A stretch of DNA of 64,000 nt from Helicoverpa zea (lineage: Eukaryota; Arthropoda; Insecta; Lepidoptera; Noctuidae). Position numbers and translations under genes: made by a program. The stretch is taken from positions 3,226,501-3,290,500 of the forward strand of contig NC_061465.1 in the NCBI RefSeq assembly GCF_022581195.2, written 5' to 3'. Positions 54,915 to 64,000 of this stretch are shown piece by piece. The notes under the pieces were generated by a model that worked only from the letters and a program-made list of their open reading frames with translations, ran no database searches and was not told where the DNA came from. How positions within the stretch are numbered: position 1 is the first letter of the stretch; every line of letters begins with the position of its first letter.

Positions 54915-57604
54915 ACATTTTGATTGAAGGGCTGCAACGGTACAATAGAACCAGAATTTTATTGGTTACTCAATCGTAATTTCAAAAGCAATCTGTTATC
55001 CAAATCGTATATTACAAGGGTAAGATTTGGACAGATCTGTGGATCCTTCGGGGAAATCAAGTGATCCTGACTGCGGCGGTTCATTGGGCATCAGTCTAAT
55101 GCGATCCATTGTTAGGTATTGCGGCGGTGTTTCGCGTAATAGCGTAATTTAACTTGGTATGTACAGACAAGCCCAAAACGCTTGTAACGGACCAAGAATC
55201 CTGTTGGGAGTTCAAACCGTGAATCAGTAAAGAGGTAAGAGAATTTGTTAGTACACAGAGTTGTAAACAACTATGTACGCAAACGATACAACAGTTCTCA
55301 GGGCATTATTCAAAATTCAGTAATCAATCCACTTAAAATTCAAGTTAGTTACTAAGTCTTAAAATGAATGTTCTCAGCATACTAATAGGAGCAACCGTGC
55401 AGAATTTCGGCCAGTAAATTTTTAAGCCTATCGTATTAAAATTTCTTTGAAATAATAGGAGTGTTTCTAAAAAGTTGTTCATACTTAGTGCAAATAGAAC
55501 GATTTCCAAGAAAAATACTCGTCTAAAAACTTTAATTTCAAAAGTTATAATTTAAGAACACCTAAAAGTTACTAGTTGTAATCGATTCATTAAGTCACCT
55601 TTGCTAAAAAAATGCAATTTAAAATTGAACACACTGATTGGCCAATTTAAAATTAGGAACGTTCTATCTAAAGTTCCATTAGCATTTGGTGCTGGCCGAA
55701 AACGATTCTCAATTCAAAATAATAATCGTTAAAATTTTAAAGTGCGTTTTAAATGCAATTTTCACTTGATACCGCGACTGTACACAACATGAGACTATCC
55801 GAAATTATCTAATGTGTAATGACAGTGTCCAATCTGATGAGGGTCGAGCCCCGGCCAATCTGAAAGGAATTCCAGTTAATATGGCCGTTATACCGAAACA
55901 CCGTTCCCTTGTACTATATGAACCCCTACTTGGTATGCAAAAGCCGTCACTAGATGTCTCTGTTCTACCGCTGGTTTTGTACTAAAGTAACTTTCGAACT
56001 AGCTACAATACCTTCAATGGATGTGAAAATAATGTGTAACTTTTGAGTTCGACTGTACCTAAGTATAGTCGAGGTCAAAAGTGGTAGTAATAAGCGATTA
56101 AATCTACAGTGGAGTTTAATGTTATCGACGCATGACTAGTTATATAAATTCGCAATATTTGTAATGGAAGCATCAATGCGAGTTTGTGTTTATTTTTAAT
56201 TTAACATATGAGTTGCAATTTCATCGGGATTATTAATTTGATGTTTAATTTAACTTTTTTAATTGAAAAAAGTGATTTTAATTTAGAAAAGCAGGCTTTA
56301 TTTTCTACAAAATATAGTTATTAATCTGTGAATTGTAAAAGTAAACGAAAGAATAAACATTTTTAAATGCAATCCCAACATTTTGTCAGACACAGATACG
56401 TTCTGTGAAAGGGTCATGATTAAAACCTCAACACACGTTACGAGTCAAACAGAACGCTGCTCGTTGGAAAATGCAAAAATCATTTTCTTTTTCAATTATA
56501 ACCAAGTTGTATGTCATGCAGTTAATCAGAGTGCCGACGTTGTTAACAAACAAACGAACAAAGGTGCTATTAGACAAAAGTGCTCTAGTTCCCCACAAAA
56601 GGATGTCACAAGCATCCCACTACTACTACAAACATCCTTCTGCATGCCTCTTAACCTTTATTAGAAGTACATAAAGATCATTTTTGTTTGACCTGGTGGT
56701 TCGTTTAAGTGGTCACGATCAACACTTGGGAAAACAATAAAAATCGCTCACGGATCAACTTTTTCCTCAAATATCCAATTTATTTATGTGTTTTATGAGT
56801 GTCGAAATGTGAATTGAAGAGTCTTGAATTCCTCTCCTTGAGGCAACAGTGTAGTTTATTATAATAAAACATCGCGCGAATGTTTTTACGATAACTTTTT
56901 ATGGTACATAAAAGTGGAATATCTATAATAGTGAGCTATTTGGTATAAACTAGTTTGGTCTGGTATTGGTTATGATTATTGACTTTGTATCGACTCGTTT
57001 TGGTCAAAGAGTGGTTCAATTAAATTCTATTCTGCGGTGATGTTTTTATTAAAATAAATATTTTTCAGCTGCGTTTTTTGTTTAGCAATTAGTTTTAAAT
57101 TTCGTTATATCAATTATGAACTAAATTAAATTTGATTCCACTGAGGTTTGTGCGTCATTGAGTTAAACGTTGAAAAGAAATAAAATAATTATATAAAAGC
57201 CAGTCTTGTATGAATCTAGATAAATCTGAAGATTCAATTTTAAATTAAGAATAGGGCATCAAATCAAATTTTGTATCTTTGTTTAATCAGAAATTATTTG
57301 AAATTGAATTGGAATAGATTTTATGAATTTATTATGAACCTGAATCTAAAGTGTTAATGATAGCCCGCGTAGATTTTAAATGGATTTATTTATAAACTTT
57401 AAAGTACTACTCAGATAAGCTATTACCCATGAAAAACTTTTGAGATAATAAGTTCAAAGATCAATTTATTATTTACCGAAACTTTGAATCATTAATATGC
57501 CACAAATAAAACAATTCGTCTAAGCAGAATGCTACGAAACCGTAGCCGCGTAGCACTCGTAGCACTGACGACGGCGTAGCAACGACAAACATTTTATTTA
57601 CTGA
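54915..57604. other. No gene seen
   Basis: AT-rich. The open frames of 60-95 codons near 56383-56674 overlap in different frames and carry no recognisable motif. Confidence 0.4.
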
Positions 57605-57808
57605 CTAGCCGTTTTCCCGCGGTTTCAGCCGCGTCCCGTGGTAACTACTGCCCGTACCGGGATAAAATATAGCCTATGTTACTCGTGGATAATGTAGCTT
57701 TCGAATGGTGAAAGAATTTTTAAAAACGGTCCAGTAGTTTTTGGGCCTATTCATTACAACCAAACAAACAAACAAACAAAGTTTTCCTCTTTATAATATT
57801 AGTATAGA
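57605..57808 (+). repeat. ACTAGCCG...TATTAGTATA repeat, near-intact copy
   Basis: Matches 15361-15561 throughout, including the (CAAA)n stretch and the terminal TTTATAATATTAGTATAGAT. The near identity of the two copies points to relatively recent spread of the family. Confidence 0.85.
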
Positions 57809-58655
57809 TAGGTTCAATGAATTTATACCACAGTTTGTACATAATATTACGAACATGGTGTGATGTGAACGTAGGTGTGTGAAAGTTAAACAATGTGACA
57901 CAGGGGACAAAGCAAGTGGAGTGGTGAGCCCTCCACTTTCAAGACCTTTTGTTCTATGACCCTGCCAGTGATGTTTCTTTTGTAAGTGGTGTGAGTTACA
58001 AGCGAGGATGAGGGTATATTCCGATTGGAAATTGTGGAAAATGGACACACGATATGTTTAGATTCGGATGGTCTGTTTGGTGATTTTGGCTTAAATAATA
58101 ATTATTATTCACACGCCACTGACGAAAATATTCTTGTCCTCGGTGTCTTTATTTGTTTTTAAGTTATTAAAAATCTAAATGAGGTTTATGATTTTACTAA
58201 CATTTACTACTAACTGTCAAAACTTTTCAGTATTGTCCATTGTTCACTGTACAATTTTGACTCATCATTTAATTCTCAATTTTTACTTTCCAAGGTAAGA
58301 TACAGCCTTGTCTTTAGATGGTTTATCCATCAATCTAAGCAGCTATTGACATATTGCATTGTTTATACATAGCATTCTAACAGTCATCTCGAACCGCATT
58401 CTTCTACAAATTGTACCACAACCGCCCCACCAGACAGGAAGCAGTGTCTCTTTAAAACAACCACACAAGATCGCTTTTGTATCGCTGACATGCCCCGCGG
58501 CGGTGTGAATATTCTTTAATTCTACCTTCTACCTCGTTATTCAATCACAAACCATTGTTTTAGCCCTTTAATTGAAAATGCTGGTTGAGAAGGGTTATCG
58601 TAACTAATACGAATAATGTAAATATGTGTGTTTGTTTGGTACAGTAGAACCGGCT
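57809..58655. other. No gene seen
   Basis: AT-rich spacer; nothing recognisable. Confidence 0.4.
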
Positions 58656-58659
58656 GGAT

Positions 58660-58870
58660 AGATTCAGATGTAGTCTCCTACAAACTTTTAGTCGCCCGAC
58701 AGTTTGATCGGACTTATAAATCAGTATATTAATGTATGGTAGTATCAGAGAACAACGATCAGGCATTTGGCCGGTATCCTACCGACTAAAAACTTTTATT
58801 GACTTAAAAATATATTTTTTTACAACCATATCGGCATACTGTTTAGTCCGCAGTATTCATATGTGAAACG
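58660..58870 (+). repeat. Uninterrupted copy of the CTACAAACTTTTAGTC MITE family
   Basis: CTACAAACTTTTAGTCGCCC opens the unit. GTATCCTACCGACTAAAAAC and CATACTGTTTAGTCC follow in order, giving internal inverted AAACTTTTAGTCG / CGACTAAAAA pairs. It serves as the uninterrupted version of the repeat split by the Sola-like element. Confidence 0.7.
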
Positions 58871-60045
58871 GACAGAGATACAAACCAGAGATATAAACCT
58901 AAGAAAAGTACGGAGCAACTAATGTAATTAATAGAAAAACAACTATGATGCACGTTGTTAGGTAAATAAGTTTTCTGTCATGTTTGCTTTGAGGCATACA
59001 AAAAGTAGGTATATGTTTTCTTTTAAGGACTGTTTGTTCCGGAAACATTGAGTTATCTACTACTTTTTTATTCTTTCTTAGGATTACAATATAAAAGTTG
59101 TCACACCGTTCTAATGTGGCAGACTGATGTAATATTGGGCACATTTATCTAACAAGATTTTTCCGGGTAACACGAGTGAAACCGTGAGAAACAGCTAGTA
59201 CTACATATGTTGTGGCAGCCCGAAGGTCAAGGTTCAATTCCCGGTTAAAACAAATATTTGTTGGCCGGCCGATGTTTGCTGAGCGTCTGGACTTTCGTGC
59301 TAGTGATTTTATTACGATTACGTCTATAGATTGATAAATTTCTTCTTCTTAGTACTAGAAAATATTTAACACAAGTTTTCTTTCGTTCTTGGGAAAATAC
59401 AATTTGTTATTTTTTGTGTAAATATCGGTAAAGTTAAGCCTAATGTAGGAGTAGGTTTTAGGATTATTTTTTCCAGCAACCTTGCTGAGGCTGCAGGATT
59501 TTTTAAAAGATTTTCCACGGCCTTGGTACGCAAAGGGCTCCAGAAAGAAGAAAGTTGGTAGGGTTATCTGATGATTTCCCACCTGAAAAAAAAGATGTCC
59601 CACGTTTTCTAATCACGCTATGCATTGTGTATTTTTAATTATTCACAAATTCATTGCATGCAGGTGCACTTACCATAATGTAGTACAATCATAACAGTAA
59701 ATTCTATTCCTTTCTGTAAATAACTTATAAATTCAGTCCTCTGGGTTTGTAAAGTTCATCTATTTATTTTATTTTCTTTCATACATACTGGAATTTAGAG
59801 AAAACATTCTCACAGAAATAATTCTGTAAATATGCCAATTAAAAGAATGTCTTCACATATGAAAATCATCTCAGGCCGATATAAATAATAAATAAATAAT
59901 GTGGGACACATTTTCACACACGTTCGGTTAGCCCCATGCTAAGTTATTAATTAACTTGTGTTATGGGTGTTAACACAACTGACAAACTACATATACATCT
60001 TTCATTCATATACACATATGTATACATATTTATAAATACATATTG
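58871..60045. other. No gene supported; B-box-like SINE relic at 59205-59245
   Basis: AAGGTTCAATTCCCGG (59225-59240) resembles a tRNA B box with no convincing A box. Nearby GAAACCGTGAGAAACAGCTAGT (about 59178) is an end of the ACTAGCCG family. Open frames near 58899-59603 show no domain. Confidence 0.4.
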
Positions 60046-60784
60046 TACAGTCAGCGTCAAATAGTTAGTGACACTCAGGGTATTCAAATAAATAGACGCA
60101 ACCAAAAAGTCAATAATATCGGTACAAACAAAGTTTCCATATTGTTGTCAACAATATATTCGCTCAAAAGGTCGAAACGTTTAAAATGTCAGATAGATCG
60201 GTTCAGTCAAACCGCCATAAATATGGTTACAGTCATCCCGCCAATGGTATCCAAGCATTATAAGTGTTCAAAAATATGGAACACATTAGAAAAATGAACT
60301 TTACTGCTTTATATTTTAAATATTATTTCTCACGTCAACATTTCACAAAATGAAAGGGATAGAAACTTCTGCTGTCCTTTTCATTTTAAGCATGACGTCA
60401 TAGACATGTCTTTTGTTTTGTAAATAATTTCGTGCATAGCCGTTTACGATAAGTACTTATATTTTATGCAAGAAATAGCCGACTGGAAATAGATGTAAAC
60501 CTCATTGATAATGAGTATGAGTACATATATCTCATAGAGAAAGAGTGCTTATCTATGATTCAATAACATGTTCATGTCACAAATGTATGTTGCTTAATAC
60601 GAAATTATTTCGTATTTAATTTAACTTTTGTACTTAATTAAAATGACCACATTCCGTATTAACGACAAAATGAGCACTTTTTATCAAGTCACTTTGGAAC
60701 GTATAGAACACAGAAAACTCTCAACGGGTGTAAAAATAAACAAAAACATTTTTGCTTTAATTATCTTTATTTTTATTTTTTTTA

Positions 60785-62094
60785 CTAAAATCGTGTATAG
60801 CCACCCTCTGCTAGAATTACGTCAGAAAGACGTCTTCGCATGGATTGTACCGCATTATAGCAAAAATTGTCTCCTCTCATGGAATCCCAGACTTCTTCGA
60901 CGTGAGTCCTTAAATTTGCGGTGGTTCGTGCTCGAGTACTGTCCCATACCTGAACCATTTTGCCCCATAAATTTTCGATCGGGTTTAGGTCGGGACTATG
61001 AGGCGGCATCGAAATTAATTCCAGGTCCATGTTACCATCCAAGTAATTTTGAACAACTCTGGAGTTGTGCACGGAACTGTTATCTTGGACAAACCTAATC
61101 CTTTCATGGGGAAAAAAAATCCTGGCTGTTGGAAGCAAAACGTTTTCGAGTATGTCTTTGTATCTGGGGCCATTCATTCTTCCTCCCACTTCGACTAGCT
61201 CTCCTGGTCCGCTTTGGGTCATCCATCCCCAAAATCCTAAGGTGATTCGGCCACTGCGGTTGTTAGGGAGGACATTTCTTTCATCATACCTTGTGTTCGA
61301 TGTTCGGTATAGAGATAAGCGTCCCTGAGCAGACGAACAAAAAACTTTTTCATCTACAAAGATCACGTTATCAAAACTGAAATTTAAATAATTTCGTGCG
61401 AATTGTAAACGCTGCGCTTTAAGCCTCGGTGTTAATATAGGCTTTTTAGCAGGAATACGATGGCGTAACCCATGCTCTCGCAGGCGACGTCTTATTGTGC
61501 TCTGTGATATACCAAATTCCACAGACATACTCCTGGAGTTTATAAAACGATTGCTATAGTTCGGCCATTCAGAGAATGCGTTCCTGACACGTCGCGATTG
61601 AACTGACGACGTAACTACATTCATTGATTATTGATATAATAATGTTGTTTTAATGCTCCTCAATTGTTAAAACGGTAAACAACCAGCAAAAATATTTTTA
61701 TCGTAACTGCAACGCCATTGCAAAGTTACGTCGTCAGTTCAATCGCGACGTGTCAGGAACGCATTCTCTGAATGGCCGAACTATAATAGCTCGCTGCACT
61801 ATATTTCTGTCTTGATTTATACTCGTTCGACGTGGACGACCAAATGAAACATGGTTTTGCAATGCACCATCACTTTGCCATCTCTCTAGCCAACGGTATA
61901 CGGTGTTTCTCTAAATAAAAGAAAGAAAAAAAACTGAAGAGATGCGAATAATTCAATTCGATTCGATATAACTCATCTAAAGCGATACTTACGGATATTC
62001 CCAATTCATTTGAAATATCTGTTACGGAAACACCTTCCTCTCTCAAATATATAATTCGGTGTTTTGTGGTCTCACTAATGCGATAAGTAGCCAT
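60785..62094 (-). pseudogene. Tc1-like transposase gene, split by a MITE insertion
   Basis: Cut-and-paste DDE transposase. Exon 1 (62094-61993, 34 codons, MATYRISETTKHRIIYLREE...) ends at GTAAGT; an 82-base intron ends TTTAG at 61911. Exon 2 then encodes the rest of a paired helix-turn-helix with the linker GRPRR, is broken at 61784-61556 by a TA-flanked MITE, and resumes with NRFINSRS to the stop at 60785. The core has VIFVDEKVF (D1), RFVQDNSSVHN (D2) and SPDLNPIENLW (E), with 35 residues between D2 and E, one more than in classical Tc1. Skipping the MITE and one TA leaves a continuous frame of about 332 residues, normal for the family. As it stands, an ATG inside the MITE (61624) opens a 279-codon frame lacking the DNA-binding half. 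Confidence 0.88.
61557..61783. mobile_element. 227-base foldback MITE inserted in the Tc1-like transposase
   Basis: Arms of about 62 bases: TAGTTCGGCCATTCAGAGAA...GACGACGTAACT and its inverted partner, almost perfect. TA duplicated at 61555-61556 and 61784-61785. A TA target suits a Tc1/mariner-mobilised MITE. The same family occurs in the other Tc1-like element at 33383. Confidence 0.93.
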
Positions 62095-62235
62095 ATTTAA
62101 GCATGAAAAACTTATTTCTAGCTTGCTTTAGTAGTGAACTTGACATTGATATGACTGATAGATAATATAATGACATGCAAACAATACTAGATTGCCTAAA
62201 GAGGTTTTCTTGTTTGGGAAACCGTTTACTTCTAA

Positions 62236-62872
62236 AAGGGCGGCCGCACACTTCAGATTTTTGCGTCGGGTTCCCGATGCGGTTATCAAATCAAGGTACC
62301 CGAAGCCGTCAATTCCATAGAAAATATTCTTAAGCCGCACACGCACGATTCTGCCCGAATGATTAAAAAATCTAACGTCCGACCAGGATGCACGAGCAGT
62401 GCATCGGATCGACTCGACGACCGTTCAAGTAACCGAATCGGGTACCTGAAGGCGCACTCGCAGTACAATTTCTATGTAGCGGTGCACACATTCGGTTCGT
62501 TCGTACGGGTTTGTCTCCAGATGTCCAGGTCGCCTTGGCCATCGTGCGGTGCGGACGTACGTGGTGCTAATTAACTGTCAAAAAGTATCCCGTATGTTTA
62601 TGGAACATACGTCATGACGACTTAAACGATAGAATTAATCTCTGTGTATTCCCAATAGCATCGCTTTCTTTTCTTTCATTCTTACATTCTTTTGACATTA
62701 GTTGCTAATAGAAATTCGTAATCTCCATTTTTAGTTAAAAAAAAAAAAAAAAAAATTATAAGCGTTCTTTGATACAATCGCCAATACAATCAATCGCCTG
62801 TATGTGGGACTCCTCCGATCGGGTTTCCAATTGGAGAATCAAATCAGGTACCTGACATGTGCGGCCGTCCTT
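62236..62872. mobile_element. MITE-like unit with AAGGGCGGCCGCAC ends
   Basis: AAGGGCGGCCGCACACTTCAG (62236) and, on the minus strand, AAGGACGGCCGCACATGTCAG (62872) form inverted ends. GGTACC-centred motifs recur inside (TCGGGTACCTGAAGG, CAGGTACCTGACATG). The interior is GC-richer and contains an A19 run (62740-62758). The unit stops 7 bases short of the Tc1-like right arm. Target duplication not resolved; no recognised protein. Confidence 0.7.
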
Positions 62873-63129
62873 ACATGCTAGTTTATTTTTCTAATGTGTT
62901 CCATATTTTTGAACATTTATAATGCTTGGATACCATTGGCGGGATGACTGTAACCATATTTATGGCGGTTTGACCGATCTATATGACATTTTAAACGTTT
63001 CGACCTTTTGAGCGAATATATTGTTGACAACAATATGGAAACTTTGTTTGTACCGATATTATTGACTTTTTGGTTGCGTCTATTTATTTGAATACCCTGA
63101 GTGTCACTAACTATTTGACGCTGACCACG

Positions 63130-63340
63130 GCCAAAAAGCATGCTCATTACACAAATGTCAATCGAACCGGGAATCGAACCATGGAGGTCCTCATTATAAG
63201 TATAGGCTTACTTAACGTTTTTCCGCGATTGTACACTCATCCAGTGGGAACTACTACCCGTACCGGGATAAAATATCACCTATACTACTCTGGAAGACAA
63301 ACAAAAAAAATCCTCTTTATTTTATTAGTGTAATTTTTCT
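63130..63340 (+). repeat. SINE-relic B box and decayed ACTAGCCG-family copy
   Basis: GAACCGGGAATCGAACCATG (63165) is a reversed B-box-like sequence. From 63215, TTTTTCCGCGATTGTACACT and AACTACTACCCGTACCGGGA follow the ACTAGCCG family, ending CCTCTTTATTTTATTAGTGT. Confidence 0.6.
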
Positions 63341-64000
63341 TGCTCATATGGACTTCATTTTACACTACACTTATTAGTCCCAAAGTAGAAACAAGTGCAT
63401 GTTGTTTTTCCAATTAGCACCTGTATATCTGATTAGCAAATTGTTAAAGGCAAATCTCTGTGCGGCATTTCTATGCTAATGCATCGCGATGTACAGGGGA
63501 ACTGATGACTCTACTCCAGTAATTGTGTTAAGGCGACGTTTCTGCCTTTGTGACATTATTATTTTTTTTAATTTTAATGTACTGTATTTTTTGTGAATGT
63601 GCTGTTTTGTTACATTCAATGCAAATAAATAAAAAAGACATAGATGCTTTTGTGTAAATGTAATGTTTTAAATTGTTTCTGACTATTCGACACATATTGT
63701 TGAACGGTTTTATAATTATTTTATTTCTGCTATTGCCCTAGTTCAATTGTCAGCTGTAGGGTTAGGCAGTACAAAGTATATAATTTTGTCAACTTTGAAA
63801 AAAAAAAACAACTTTGACATTAACGAAATATAAATTACTTATTAATTACTAATTAGTTTTATATTGTAATTATATTTAATTAACACTATTAACATTATTA
63901 CATTATTGTAACAATAGCAATCAAAATATCTTTCTTGATATTTAACAAATTGCATGCATTTTAACCACTAAACATCTGAAAGCTACATTAGTATCTACAA
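63341..64000. other. No gene seen
   Basis: AT-rich to the window edge. Confidence 0.4.

Larger units (their letters stand above)
60048..63127 (-). mobile_element. Tc1-like transposon with ~250-base terminal inverted repeats
   Basis: The left arm 60048-60300 and right arm 62880-63127 are near-identical inverted copies (CAGCGTCAAATAGTTAGTGA, CCAATGGTATCCAAGCATTA). TA precedes the left end (60046-60047); the extreme right bases after CTGAC are altered. Between them lies an intron-containing minus-strand transposase, interrupted by a 227-base MITE, and a second MITE-like insertion (62236-62872) just inside the right arm. Arms this long are unusual for Tc1-like elements with short ends but known in some subgroups. 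Confidence 0.88.

Noticed and set aside
60043..60297. 84-codon frame, and its mirror at 62917-63147
   Set aside because: Both lie wholly within the terminal inverted repeats of the Tc1-like element; the near-identical peptides reflect repeat identity, not a gene family.
60628..61098. Plus-strand open frame of 156 codons
   Set aside because: Antisense to the Tc1-like transposase, whose D, D, E motifs and family-typical C-terminus read on the minus strand.
61065..61328. Plus-strand 87-codon frame
   Set aside because: Also antisense to the transposase; no independent motif.

Overview
The window looks like moth (lepidopteran) genomic DNA. It is AT-rich, has spliced genes with GT-AG introns, carries a C-type lectin of the two-domain insect type, and is packed with short tRNA-headed SINEs, MITEs and Tc1-like elements of the kind common in moths. 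No bacterial features (operons, ribosome binding sites, CRISPR) are visible. Order or species cannot be fixed from the sequence alone.

Layout. (1) 1-2110: the 5' four coding exons of a minus-strand C-type lectin (immulectin-like) with a readable TATA/initiator promoter; its last exon lies beyond the left edge. This is the only convincing host gene. (2) 2.1-7.2 kb: non-coding DNA with a three-copy tandem repeat and a tRNA-headed SINE. (3) 7337-11696: a complete-looking 4.36 kb DNA transposon flanked by TTAA. It encodes a spliced DDE transposase of about 813 residues, probably Sola-type, whose N-terminus is built from tandemly duplicated 75-base exons. It sits inside an older MITE whose two halves lie on either side. 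(4) 11.9-31.6 kb: no genes. This stretch holds a solo LTR with a 4-base target duplication, full-length and 5'-truncated SINEs with perfect target duplications, foldback MITEs and several large moth repeats. (5) 31649-35475: a decayed Tc1-like element with inverted and direct terminal repeats, invaded by a second MITE family, which in turn holds further insertions, plus a perfect 196-base tandem duplication. (6) 36.07-38.5 kb: a 5'-truncated CR1/Jockey-type LINE with one stop and one frameshift. (7) 38.5-60 kb: no genes. Here are a TTA-flanked MITE, a SINE with a 5S-rRNA-like head, a 1.55 kb inverted-repeat unit with a GC-rich core, and more SINEs. (8) 60048-63127: a Tc1-like transposon with roughly 250-base inverted repeats. 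Its intron-containing transposase is interrupted by a 227-base MITE at a TA; the reading frame is continuous across the empty site.

The genes do not form a pathway. The lectin is a host immune-type recognition gene; everything else recognisable is mobile DNA in nested layers. The layers give a relative order of insertion: MITE before the Sola-like element, Tc1-like element before MITE, MITE before its own guests. Superfamily names are judgements from motifs and target-site duplications; no database search was possible.
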